A stretch of 64,000 nucleotides of DNA, from NCBI RefSeq assembly GCF_014647215.1, contig NZ_BMOT01000010.1, forward strand, positions 94,417-158,416, read 5' to 3'. The position numbers and the translations under genes were made by a program. Of this stretch, positions 18,237 to 26,606 are shown piece after piece. The notes beneath the pieces were generated by a model. The model made no database searches. It saw only the letters and a program-made list of their open reading frames with translations, and was not told the origin of the DNA. The DNA comes from Shewanella aestuarii (GTDB lineage Bacteria; Pseudomonadota; Gammaproteobacteria; Enterobacterales; Shewanellaceae). Numbering within the stretch: the stretch's first letter is position 1; each line of letters begins with the position of its first letter.

Positions 18237-18618
18237 CGGACGTACCTTATATAGAAATCCGCAGTCAGGCAAAATTGCTGGAGTGTGTGCGGGAATCGCA
18301 GAATATTTTAACTTTGAAGTGTGGTTAGTGAGGGTGGTTGCTGCATCAATTTTATTACTCGGCGGCAGCGGTTTTATCGTGGTTATTTACATTGCAATGT
18401 GGATGATTTTAGATGTAAAACCACGTAGCCAGTCACACTTAGATGCACACAAAGATATTGAAGTTAAAAAGAAAGTTTGGCAGGCCGGAGAGCCAGCGAA
18501 ACAGGCTCTATTTGATGTGAATCGTCAATTTGCATCGTTAGAGTCTAGATTACAAAAATTGGAAAAACATGTTACTTCAGATACCTTTGACTTGAAACGT
18601 CAAATCAATAGTCTGTAA
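18223..18618 (+). CDS. pspC: phage shock protein C
   Basis: Inner-membrane partner of PspB. The start is the ATG at 18223 (MSESNGRTLYRNPQSGKIAG), with GGAGG 7 nt upstream inside pspB; longer versions of the frame ignore this site. The 131-aa product has the PspC domain (KIAGVCAGIAEYFNFEVWLVR), a membrane helix (ILLLGGSGFIVVIYIAMWMIL) and a C-terminal coiled-coil helix (FASLESRLQKLEKH). There is no pspD or pspE afterwards; ycjX follows a terminator-like hairpin. Confidence 0.95.
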   Translation: MSESNGRTLYRNPQSGKIAGVCAGIAEYFNFEVWLVRVVAASILLLGGSGFIVVIYIAMWMILDVKPRSQSHLDAHKDIEVKKKVWQAGEPAKQALFDVNRQFASLESRLQKLEKHVTSDTFDLKRQINSL

Positions 18619-18627
18619 TCAAATCTA

Positions 18628-18650
18628 GGGCGGTTATCCGCCCTTGTTTT
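18628..18650 (+). terminator. terminator-like hairpin between pspC and ycjX
   Basis: A GGGCGG/CCGCCC stem with loop TTAT and a TTGTTTT tail lies 9 nt after pspC and 14 nt before ycjX. It probably ends part of the psp transcript and lowers ycjX-ycjF expression. Confidence 0.7.
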
Positions 18651-18664
18651 ATTTGGAATTAACA

Positions 18665-20122
18665 ATGAGTCTACTGGAACGCTCGTTCAATAAAATCTCT
18701 CAATCTGCTCAATCACTGGTTCATCGCAGCACAGACAGGCATGTGCGTTTAGCGGTAACAGGTCTGTCTGGCGCAGGGAAAACCGCTTTTATCACTGGGC
18801 TAGTGAATCAGTTATTACACGCCGGGCTCAACTTCGATAAGAACCCACTGCCTTTATGGCAAGTGGCAAGAGATGGTCGTTTATTGGGAGTCAAACGGAC
18901 TTTACAGCCAGACCTCAACATTGCCCGTTTTGATTATCAAAGTGCCATGCAAGCTTTGGGTGGGCAACCGCCAATTTGGCCGCCATCGACACGAAACATT
19001 ACCGAATTGAGACTTGCAATTAAGTATCGCCCAGAACATGGGGTATTGGCTAAATTAACTGATTCCGCCACTTTATACGTTGATATTGTTGATTATCCCG
19101 GTGAGTGGTTGTTAGATCTTCCAATGTTAAAACAGGACTTCGCAACTTGGTGCTTGAGCCAGCAGGATGCAGTAACACGCTTACAAAGTAGTTCGTTGTA
19201 TGCTGTTTTTAATAACCTTATTGCAGATGTTGATTTATCCGCCGCCGCTGACGAACAATTACTAAAAAAGATTGCTGATACTTATCAACATTTACTCAAT
19301 GAAATGGTACATCAGCACGGGTTTTATTTCGCTCAACCCGGAAGAATGCTGTTACCCGGTGAATTTGAACATACGCCATTACTGACTTTTTTCCCGTTAT
19401 TGAGTTTATCTCCGCTGCAACATGCCCAATTTAATGATGCAGATACCAATAGCTATTACCAGGTGCTAAAAGCGCGTTATCAAGAATATGTTGCTAAAGT
19501 GGTCAAGCCTTTTTATAAGGATCACTTTGCTAAGTTTGATCGTCAAGTGGTGTTAGTGGACTGTTTAAATGGACTCAATCATGGGCAAGCGCAGTTTAAT
19601 GATATGGGGCAAGCGTTAAACAGTATTATGGAAAGTTTTCAATTTGGTCAGTCCAGCCTACTTAAACGCCTTTTTTCACCGAAAATAGATAAAGTGCTAT
19701 TTGCCGCTAGCCAGGTAGACAGGGTCACTCGAAGCCAACAGAGTCATATTTTAAAGCTTTTAACTGAAATGTTACAACAGAGCCAACACTTTGCTCGCTT
19801 TGAAGGTTGTGAGGTAGAAACCATGGCCATAAGTGCGATCAAGGCTACCCAACATGGCATGATTAATTCGGCAAACGGTCAACAAGAAGTCATTAAGGGA
19901 ACCGATAAAACGGGTAAATTAGTCACGCTTTATCCTGGCGATGTGCCAAGTCAGTTACCAGAGACTGATTTTTGGCAGCAACAAGGTTTTGGCTTTTGTG
20001 CATTTTCGCCGCCGTCATTAACCTTATTGCCCGATGCAAATGTTGATCCCCTGCAGCGCCTTTATCCACACATTCGCTTAGATCATTTACTAGAGTTTTT
20101 ATTGGGCGATAAGCTTGCCTAA
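18665..20122 (+). CDS. ycjX: YcjX family P-loop protein
   Basis: Predicted GTP-binding stress protein (DUF463/YcjX family) whose gene regularly accompanies psp genes. The start used is the ATG at 18665 (MSLLERSFNKIS), giving 485 aa; the frame is open 7 codons further, over the hairpin. The P-loop is GLSGAGKT (33-40), a DYPGEWLLDLP motif supplies the switch region, and KVLFAASQVDRVTR resembles a guanine-specificity segment. Its biochemical role is not established. ycjF follows directly. Confidence 0.93.
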   Translation: MSLLERSFNKISQSAQSLVHRSTDRHVRLAVTGLSGAGKTAFITGLVNQLLHAGLNFDKNPLPLWQVARDGRLLGVKRTLQPDLNIARFDYQSAMQALGGQPPIWPPSTRNITELRLAIKYRPEHGVLAKLTDSATLYVDIVDYPGEWLLDLPMLKQDFATWCLSQQDAVTRLQSSSLYAVFNNLIADVDLSAAADEQLLKKIADTYQHLLNEMVHQHGFYFAQPGRMLLPGEFEHTPLLTFFPLLSLSPLQHAQFNDADTNSYYQVLKARYQEYVAKVVKPFYKDHFAKFDRQVVLVDCLNGLNHGQAQFNDMGQALNSIMESFQFGQSSLLKRLFSPKIDKVLFAASQVDRVTRSQQSHILKLLTEMLQQSQHFARFEGCEVETMAISAIKATQHGMINSANGQQEVIKGTDKTGKLVTLYPGDVPSQLPETDFWQQQGFGFCAFSPPSLTLLPDANVDPLQRLYPHIRLDHLLEFLLGDKLA

Positions 20123-20137
20123 AAATTGAGTAACATT

Positions 20138-21265
20138 ATGCAAAATCACAATATTAAGCCGGCGCAAGTTTTTTCTGAAGCACAAGGTGCCGATGATAAA
20201 ACAGTCGCCCCAGAGTGTCCTTTGCCACAGCAGTTAAAACCAGCGCAATCTTTCAATGAAGCTGACTTTATTGATGAGTTGGCACAAGCAACGGTAACAT
20301 CTGCTGATGATCTTCAATCACAGCTGCCACATAGCGTACTCGATGAAGTGCTAAAAGAATCTAAGCAACCCAAGAGATGGTCATTACTGGCGAAATTATC
20401 ATTTATTTCAGTGGGACTGTTAATTATTGTTCAGACAGTGACAGGTTTATTGAGTGCTTTTGAGCAAAGCCCGTATTTGTTTGGTTTTTATGCACTTGTG
20501 CTAGGTGTATTGACCACTTGGCTAAGCGTTATTGCTATAAAAGAGTGGCGAAAACTTGCAGCACTTAAGCAGGTAACTGCAGATCAAGATACCGCCAACC
20601 GTTTAGCTGACAGTATGCAAATTGGTGAAGCTGGACCATTTATTCAGTCATTACTTGAGCATTATCCTGATAGCCAGGCTAAGCGTACATATTTGTCTCA
20701 AGTTAGTGCTGAACATAACGATGCTGAAAAAGTGATGCTATTTGATGAGCTGGTATTATCTGAACGAGATGAACTCGCTAAAAAATACGTTAGTCGATTT
20801 TCCGCAGAGTCGGCGTTATTGTTAGCCGCTAGCCCATTAGCAGCATTAGATATGGCGTTAATTTTATGGCGAAATCAAGCCATGATTTCAAAAATTGCCA
20901 AGGTTTACGGTATCGAGTTGGGTTACTGGAGCCGTATAAAGCTCATTCGTTCAATTATTGTCAATATTATTTATGCAGGTACAGCTGAGGTTGCCACTGA
21001 TTTAGGCACTCAACTCTTGTCTGTTGAAATGGCAGGCAAGTTATCCGCCAGAGTCGCACAAGGTTTGGGCGGGGGATTACTGACTGCTAGATTAGGTTAC
21101 CAAGCCATGGCTTTATGTCGGCCAATTAAGTTTAATCAAAAGAATAAACCCAAATTAAGTCAGATCCATCAACACTTGTTGTCTGAGATAAAAGGATTAA
21201 CTGCAGACGTCATCAATCAGTCCAAAGTGTTAAAATCAGATGGTGAAAAGCAAAAAGTGCGATAA
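20138..21265 (+). CDS. ycjF: YcjF family inner-membrane protein (DUF697)
   Basis: Membrane protein of unknown biochemical function, partner of YcjX. The start is placed at the ATG at 20138 (MQNHNIKPAQVFSEAQ), giving 375 aa; a TTG 4 codons upstream is possible. Two membrane segments lie at about residues 85-150 (LSFISVGLLIIVQTVTGLL and GFYALVLGVLTTWLSVI). The conserved family block runs from SPLAALDMALILWRN through YGIELGYWSRIKL to GGGLLTARLGYQAMALCRP. It starts 15 nt after ycjX. No clear terminator follows, only T-rich sequence. Confidence 0.92.
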   Translation: MQNHNIKPAQVFSEAQGADDKTVAPECPLPQQLKPAQSFNEADFIDELAQATVTSADDLQSQLPHSVLDEVLKESKQPKRWSLLAKLSFISVGLLIIVQTVTGLLSAFEQSPYLFGFYALVLGVLTTWLSVIAIKEWRKLAALKQVTADQDTANRLADSMQIGEAGPFIQSLLEHYPDSQAKRTYLSQVSAEHNDAEKVMLFDELVLSERDELAKKYVSRFSAESALLLAASPLAALDMALILWRNQAMISKIAKVYGIELGYWSRIKLIRSIIVNIIYAGTAEVATDLGTQLLSVEMAGKLSARVAQGLGGGLLTARLGYQAMALCRPIKFNQKNKPKLSQIHQHLLSEIKGLTADVINQSKVLKSDGEKQKVR

Positions 21266-21313
21266 ATTAAGGTGATTTTTTTGTAGTTTTTTTAATCAAA
21301 GTCTAGTCTTAAT

Positions 21314-21379
21314 ATCTATCTCAATGACGAGATAGATTAATGAGCCCCGCCAGGGAATAGGGAAGTCGGCAATTGGCTC
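21314..21379 (+). other. structured leader upstream of the ComEA-like gene
   Basis: Two potential stem-loops: a perfect 9-bp hairpin ATCTATCTC/GAGATAGAT (21314-21322, 21329-21337), then GAGCC/GGCTC (21342-21346, 21375-21379) enclosing a G- and C-rich internal region with CCG/CGG pairing. The start codon lies 25 nt downstream. It does not match a c-di-GMP (GEMM) or other riboswitch known to me. Confidence 0.35.
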
Positions 21380-21403
21380 TGATTAGGATATAGGAGAATT
21401 AAG

Positions 21404-21736
21404 ATGAAATTATCACCTTTTAGTATATGTGCAGTGATGGCGATAGGATTAATGTCATTTGTTCACACCAACTTATATGCAGCGCAAGAAACACAGGTAA
21501 AACAAGTTAGTCCCAAAGCGATGGAAACGACATCTGATATCACATCTAAAGTGAATATTAACAAAGCTGATTTAGCTGAATTACAATCATTAAAAGGGAT
21601 CGGTGAAGCTAAAGCGAAATCTATCATCGAATATCGAAATAAAAATGGTCAATTTAAAGATGTAAAACAGCTAATGGAAGTCAGTGGCATTGGTGAGAAG
21701 TTATTAGAGCAAAATGCAGATAGATTGGAAATTTAA
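21404..21736 (+). CDS. secreted ComEA-like helix-hairpin-helix protein
   Basis: 110-aa protein with an N-terminal signal peptide (about residues 1-27, cleaved near LYAAQE) and a C-terminal pair of helix-hairpin-helix motifs: VNINKADLAELQSLKGIGEAKAKSIIEY and FKDVKQLMEVSGIGEKLLEQ. This is the layout of short ComEA proteins, periplasmic DNA binders that pull in DNA during natural transformation. Many gammaproteobacteria carry such short versions without proven competence, so the function is inferred. It follows a structured leader and has an AGGAGAA ribosome-binding site. Confidence 0.88.
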   Translation: MKLSPFSICAVMAIGLMSFVHTNLYAAQETQVKQVSPKAMETTSDITSKVNINKADLAELQSLKGIGEAKAKSIIEYRNKNGQFKDVKQLMEVSGIGEKLLEQNADRLEI

Positions 21737-21765
21737 CCTTGGTTTACCTCAACTAGGGTGAAAAG

Positions 21766-21936
21766 ATGAATAAACGACTTTTCAATAAGGAGTGCTCAAG
21801 TTCTGACTGCAAAAAAATGTGGGTTACGCAGTTAGCAAAAGCTAACTTGTTGCAAGTCAGTTTATTCGTGTTTGTCTTATTAAGATCTGTTTCAAATAAA
21901 TTAATTATCCTCAAAAGAGGTTACTCGTTAGATTAA
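21766..21936 (+). CDS. possible 56-aa small protein
   Basis: A short ORF not previously listed by length-limited ORF calling. ATG at 21766 follows AGGGTGAAAAG, and TAA at 21934-21936 falls directly in the terminator. The product starts MNKRLFNKECSSSDCKKMW and has a hydrophobic stretch LLQVSLFVFVLL with basic flanks (LILKRGYSLD at the C-terminus), so it may be membrane-associated. Two Cys lie near the N-terminus. I recognise no family. Its position between the comEA-like stop and the terminator suggests a second cistron, but chance cannot be excluded. Confidence 0.35.
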   Translation: MNKRLFNKECSSSDCKKMWVTQLAKANLLQVSLFVFVLLRSVSNKLIILKRGYSLD

Positions 21937-21961
21937 AAAAGGAAGCATCTGCTTCCTTTTT
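21935..21961. terminator. bidirectional terminator between the comEA region and yciK
   Basis: The stem GGAAGC/GCTTCC (loop ATCT) has a run of six As before it and five Ts after it. It serves the plus-strand comEA-like transcript and the minus-strand yciK. Confidence 0.9.
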
Positions 21962-21978
21962 CATTAAACGTTTTTGAG

Positions 21979-22716
21979 TTATTGCGCGTTTAAAGCCTGG
22001 CCGTTGGTACTGATAGAGTCATCACCCATTAAAAACAAGTAGGTTGGCATAATATCAGCAGGCGACTTTAATGATTGCGGATCTTCAGCTGGATAAGCTT
22101 TTGCGCGCATTTCGGTTTGTGTCGCGCCAGGGTTAATACTGTTTACCCGAACATTTGTGTTATCGCACTCATCAGCAAGTACTTGCATCATGCCTTCGGT
22201 GGCAAATTTAGAAAATGCATAAGGACCCCAATAAGCACGACCTTTTCTACCTACGCCACTAGAGGTGAAGATGATTGAAGCGTTTGCCGCTTTACGCATA
22301 ACCGGTAATAAGGCTTTTGTTAAAATAGCCTGTGATGTGACATTCACTTTCATAATTTCTTCAAGCGAAGCCAAATCAATGTGCTCAAAAGGACCCAGAG
22401 CACCTAATTGTGAAGCATTGTGTAATAACCCATCTAGTTGCCCAAATTGCTCAGCAATGGTTTCAGCCATATCGACATAGTTTTGTTCTGTCGCACCTTT
22501 TAGATCTAATGGCACAATAGCGGGTTTCGGCGCACCTAAAGCCACGATATCATCATAGACTTTTTCAAGTTTTTTAACGGTTTTTCCCAATAAAATAACA
22601 GTCGCACCATGCTGCGCGTAAGCTAACGCTGCAGCGCGACCAATGCCATCACCTGCGCCAGTGACTAATATTGTTTTATTATTAAGCAAATCTTTTCTAG
22701 CTTGATATTCCAACAT
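21979..22716 (-). CDS. yciK: YciK family short-chain dehydrogenase/reductase
   Basis: NAD(P)-dependent oxidoreductase of the classical SDR fold with unproven substrate. The 245-aa product starts MLEYQARKDLLNNKTILVTG. The cofactor motif is TGAGDGIGRA, the NAG-like motif LLHNAS, the catalytic Ser lies in IFTSSGVGRKGR and Tyr-x3-Lys in YAFSK. The segment LPVMRKAANASIIF and the C-terminal PADIMPTYLFLMGDDS are typical of the YciK subgroup. Single gene, divergent from the lipase gene. Confidence 0.92.
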   Translation of the reverse strand: MLEYQARKDLLNNKTILVTGAGDGIGRAAALAYAQHGATVILLGKTVKKLEKVYDDIVALGAPKPAIVPLDLKGATEQNYVDMAETIAEQFGQLDGLLHNASQLGALGPFEHIDLASLEEIMKVNVTSQAILTKALLPVMRKAANASIIFTSSGVGRKGRAYWGPYAFSKFATEGMMQVLADECDNTNVRVNSINPGATQTEMRAKAYPAEDPQSLKSPADIMPTYLFLMGDDSISTNGQALNAQ

Positions 22717-22973
22717 GATTCATTAATTCCTTGGGACACAACTGCCCGTCAAATCTACAATCGAACAAAAGGTAAACGACTGTTTTAAACAAATGACTGA
22801 TATTTGTATGCTAAACAGTCAACAGGGTGTAATAAACTTGTAGCTAACTCTATAATTTTACGTTAACTTGAAACTAGCTAAGGGCTAAAATAAGTCCTTA
22901 TGGTCATGATTGGACTATTGTGACCAATTTTTGGGGAAAACAAAATTATTACAACAAGATTTGGGGAAAAAAG

Positions 22974-25472
22974 ATGAAAAGACTCATTTTGGGTGTTGCT
23001 ATTGCATCTGCTCTAGGGCTAACAGGTTGTTCGGAAGAAAGCTTTAATGAAGCTAAAGAAAGTGCCACTCCTTTAGTGCCTGTGTCTCATATGCAGTTTG
23101 ATCCTGCCAATGGCAAACTTCCATTACCAAACGATTTACTCTTTAGCGGTACCACTGATGGTACGTTAAATATTCCTGGTGAAAATGGTATTGATTATGT
23201 TAATCCTCAATTAGCCTTGGGGGCACTTGATGGTTGGTCAACCACTTCGCCTATTACTGTTACCGTAGAATTAGCCAAAGATACCGACGGTACTATGCTT
23301 ACTCTTGATGCTGCATCAGTGTTTCAACCTGGCGCAGTGAGAGTCTTTGAAGCTACTGTCGGCGGCGCATTATCCAGTGACCCTGAATGTAAGGCTGCAG
23401 CATCTGTCTCAGCATGTAAGGTCGGCAACGAGCTTACCTTCGGCGTCGACTTTGTTTCTAAAGCTTCAGGTAATAAAGTGGCTATTGTGCCACTTAAACC
23501 CCTTAAAGCGGGTCAATCATATCTTTATGCAACAACTGATCTTATTCAGGACTCATTGGGTCGTGGTATTGCACCATCAACCACTTATGGTTTGTTAAAG
23601 TTAGATATTGACGTAAACCCTCTAGAAACGGCTGCGCAGTTACAGCTTCAAGGATTAGTGAATAGCTATGAAAAAGGCATGGCGGCAGAACATGGTGTTG
23701 ACCCTGCATCAATCAGTTTCTCTGGCTTGTTTACGACTCAATCAGTAAAAGATGTATATGAAACAACTAAATTACTGATGGCGGGTAAAGATCCTTACAA
23801 GCCATCATTTGTGCAAACTCCGACGCCAATGCCAAATGGTGCTGGTGGTGTTGTTACTGTTGCCCAAGCGGCCGGATTAACGCCAGCAGACGGCGCTGCA
23901 TATGTGGTGTCAAGTTTAGCCGATGTCTATACCGCAGCAATTAAAGTTCCAATTTATGGTAGCTGTTCATCAACGGGTTGCTTAAGTCCTGAGTTTGAGC
24001 CATTAATCAATGGTCGCTGGTTTGCTCAAGGTGATAGCCCAGTATCAGTGTTATTGGCGCTTCAGTCAGGCAAGTTAGGCCAAGCAAACTTTGCTCAACA
24101 AGCTATTGGTTTTGGCATTGACCCAAGTGCCGCGCTTGCTAATCCAGCGTTACTAGCCGGTTATCCTTGGAAGTTAGATGACGGCACAAGTGCTGATCCG
24201 ACTAAACATTTAACTAAGTTTAACCCGATTCCAAAAATCATGAGTTATGAAACGGTTCCTGTATTGATTGCTATGCCTAATGCTCAAAAAGTAGCAGCAT
24301 TCCAAGCAACTCAAGGTTTGAACTTTATTCCGCCAACCAATGGCTGGCCAACCAACATTGCTTTGCATGGTCTAGGTGGTGGTAAAGAGATGGCGTTAGC
24401 TTATGCTGGCTCTTATGCTGCGATGGGGATTGCAACGATTGCGATTGATATGCCATTGCATGGCGCACGTTCATTTGGCAACGATGGTACTGGAGCATAT
24501 ATTATTTCAGCTACTGATCCAGCTTATGGTGCGGTAGTAGGTGATACCAATAAATTTAAAAATGGTAATCCATTAGTATTTGTCAACATTGCAAGCACAT
24601 TATCGGTGCGTGATAACTTCCGCCAGGCGACAATGGACCATTTAGCCTTGCGTTTGTTATTAACGGGTATGTACTCGCAAATTGCACAAGCGGGCGGTCA
24701 GCAAGTATTTGACATCAGTAAAATCAGTGCTCAGGGATTAAGCTTAGGCGGTATTGTTGGAACAACATTCTCTACCTATGCCAGTTCAGGTTTAGTTGAC
24801 CCTGCATCAGGTACTCAATTACCTAATGCTTATGGTTTAACGGCTTCATCGTTAGTGGCTCCAGCGGGTGGTTTAGCGGGTGCCTTTGCTGGTTCAGCAA
24901 CTTTTGGTCCAGTATTGTTTGATAACATAAGTAAGTCAGACACTTTCATGGCTTTGGTTAATGCTGCTAATAAGGTTCCTGGTTATGAAGAGGGAACCCC
25001 TGAGTACGACGCGCTGGTGCAAGCTGTTTATGCTGAGTTTTTACCGACTTTCGCCTTTGCGGTGCAAACGGCAGTTGATAGTGCAGATCCTGTGAACCAC
25101 GGTGCTAAGTTAGCGGCAACAGGCTTACCTGTTCACTTAATCGAAGTGGTTGGTGATGGCGCGGGTAACTTACCAGACCAAACATTACCTAATTCGGTGG
25201 AAGGTTTCCCACTATCAGGTACTGAGCCATTGATCTCATCATTAAAATTAGCCTGTGTTGACTCAACTGCAGCGGGTTCTGGTGCAGTAAGATTCTCTAA
25301 AGGACATCACAGTTCGATTGTTAGCCCAAGAGAAACTTCGGCAACTGATGGCATGGCTGCACAAGCGACTGCTGAAATGCAATCGCAGGTGGCAATGTTT
25401 GCTCGCTCTGCGGCTTTAGGTAGTGCGACAGTTGTGGTATCCGATAGCGATGTGATCCAAAGTTGTAACTAA
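22974..25472 (+). CDS. VolA-like outer-membrane lipase lipoprotein
   Basis: 832-aa surface lipase/lysophospholipase-type protein. The start used is the ATG at 22974, giving a lipoprotein signal peptide with lipobox GLTGC (Cys19); the longer frame lacks it. The N-terminal part (FDPANGKLPLPNDLLF onward) is the bacterial virulence-factor lipase N domain. The alpha/beta-hydrolase part has a GLSLGG nucleophile elbow with Ser590 and a conserved HGLGGGKEMALAYA oxyanion region. VolA of Vibrio cholerae, the best-studied relative, releases fatty acids from host lysophosphatidylcholine. Two copies of TTTGGGGAAAA precede the start. Confidence 0.85.
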   Translation: MKRLILGVAIASALGLTGCSEESFNEAKESATPLVPVSHMQFDPANGKLPLPNDLLFSGTTDGTLNIPGENGIDYVNPQLALGALDGWSTTSPITVTVELAKDTDGTMLTLDAASVFQPGAVRVFEATVGGALSSDPECKAAASVSACKVGNELTFGVDFVSKASGNKVAIVPLKPLKAGQSYLYATTDLIQDSLGRGIAPSTTYGLLKLDIDVNPLETAAQLQLQGLVNSYEKGMAAEHGVDPASISFSGLFTTQSVKDVYETTKLLMAGKDPYKPSFVQTPTPMPNGAGGVVTVAQAAGLTPADGAAYVVSSLADVYTAAIKVPIYGSCSSTGCLSPEFEPLINGRWFAQGDSPVSVLLALQSGKLGQANFAQQAIGFGIDPSAALANPALLAGYPWKLDDGTSADPTKHLTKFNPIPKIMSYETVPVLIAMPNAQKVAAFQATQGLNFIPPTNGWPTNIALHGLGGGKEMALAYAGSYAAMGIATIAIDMPLHGARSFGNDGTGAYIISATDPAYGAVVGDTNKFKNGNPLVFVNIASTLSVRDNFRQATMDHLALRLLLTGMYSQIAQAGGQQVFDISKISAQGLSLGGIVGTTFSTYASSGLVDPASGTQLPNAYGLTASSLVAPAGGLAGAFAGSATFGPVLFDNISKSDTFMALVNAANKVPGYEEGTPEYDALVQAVYAEFLPTFAFAVQTAVDSADPVNHGAKLAATGLPVHLIEVVGDGAGNLPDQTLPNSVEGFPLSGTEPLISSLKLACVDSTAAGSGAVRFSKGHHSSIVSPRETSATDGMAAQATAEMQSQVAMFARSAALGSATVVVSDSDVIQSCN

Positions 25473-25503
25473 TCATAACAATTTAATGTTCTAATTGTTT
25501 AAG

Positions 25504-25527
25504 AACCCAGCATAAGCTGGGTTTTTT
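25504..25527 (+). terminator. rho-independent terminator of the lipase gene
   Basis: The perfect stem AACCCAGC/GCTGGGTT has loop ATAA and six Ts. Confidence 0.92.
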
Positions 25528-25587
25528 ATTGTTTGCTTATCAATGGATATTGGTAAACTAAGTTATTATTTTTTTGCGGAGTGAATT

Positions 25588-26598
25588 TTGGACTTTTTAA
25601 TTGAATACGGTATGTTTCTCGCTAAAGCGGTAACCATAGTTATTGCGATTGTGGCAGTGGTGATTGTGGTTGTAGCCAGTGGCATGAAAAATAAAACAGA
25701 TAAAGGCGAGCTTAAGCTTACTGATTTAACGGATGAGCTAAAGCAATTAAAGCATGATTTAAAGCATGAGATTTTGTCTAAAAAGCAGCTGAAAGCTTAT
25801 GAAAAGGAAGTCAAAGCAGCAGAAAAAATCGCAGAGAAAGAAGACAAATCACCTAGTAAAGTGTATGTCATCGATTTTAAAGGCAGTATTGATGCTGGTG
25901 AAGTGGCATCTTTACGTGAAGAAATTACCGCTATTTTAACGATTGCAGAAAAAGGCGATCAAGTGTTGATCAATGTAGAAAGTGGTGGTGGAATGGTGCA
26001 TGGCTATGGTCTCGCGTCAAGCCAACTAGATCGTCTGCGTCAAGCCGATATTCCTTTTACTGTATGTATTGACAAAGTTGCCGCCAGTGGTGGCTACATG
26101 ATGGCCTGTGTTGCTAATAAGATTATTGCCGCGCCCTTTGCCATTGTTGGCTCTATTGGTGTGGTTGCCCAATTGCCCAACTTTAGCCGTTTACTGAAAA
26201 AGCATGAAATCGATTATGAACAACATACTGCAGGTAATTTCAAGCGCACCTTAACCGTGTTTGGTGAAAACACCGATGAGGGGCGTGAAAAGTTCCAACA
26301 AGAGTTAGAAGAAACCCACGTGCTATTTAAGCAATTTGTTAGTCATTATCGCCCTGAGCTAGATTTAGAAAAAGTGGCAACCGGTGAACACTGGTATGGT
26401 AAACAGGCTCTTGATTTGGGCTTGGTAGATGAAATTGCCACCAGTGATGATGTGGTGCTTTCATTGGCCAAAGAGCATCAAGTTTTTAAATTGAAATACC
26501 AAATGAGAAAAAAACTGGCTGATAAAATAGCCCATGGAGCATCACTTTCGGTATCGAGTGTCGTTAACAAACTGGCTGAGTTTAATCGGGTGCTCTAA
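25588..26598 (+). CDS. sohB: inner-membrane serine peptidase SohB
   Basis: Signal-peptide-peptidase-like protease of the S49 family facing the periplasm. The 336-aa product starts at TTG 25588, with GGAG 6 nt upstream. The translation DFLIEYGMFLAKAVT aligns with the start of E. coli SohB, so the TTG start is preferred. There is an N-terminal membrane helix (about residues 10-31) and a charged coiled region to about 90. The S49 domain has the Ser/Lys dyad Ser167 (DKVAASGGY) and Lys219 (GNFKRTLT). The downstream AraC gene starts 8 nt after it, so they may be cotranscribed. Confidence 0.95.
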   Translation: MDFLIEYGMFLAKAVTIVIAIVAVVIVVVASGMKNKTDKGELKLTDLTDELKQLKHDLKHEILSKKQLKAYEKEVKAAEKIAEKEDKSPSKVYVIDFKGSIDAGEVASLREEITAILTIAEKGDQVLINVESGGGMVHGYGLASSQLDRLRQADIPFTVCIDKVAASGGYMMACVANKIIAAPFAIVGSIGVVAQLPNFSRLLKKHEIDYEQHTAGNFKRTLTVFGENTDEGREKFQQELEETHVLFKQFVSHYRPELDLEKVATGEHWYGKQALDLGLVDEIATSDDVVLSLAKEHQVFKLKYQMRKKLADKIAHGASLSVSSVVNKLAEFNRVL

Positions 26599-26606
26599 GG
26601 TCAAAT

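Noticed and set aside
22920..22973. Longer N-terminus for the VolA-like lipase
   Set aside because: The extension destroys the lipoprotein signal peptide layout; the ATG at 22974 gives an ideal one.
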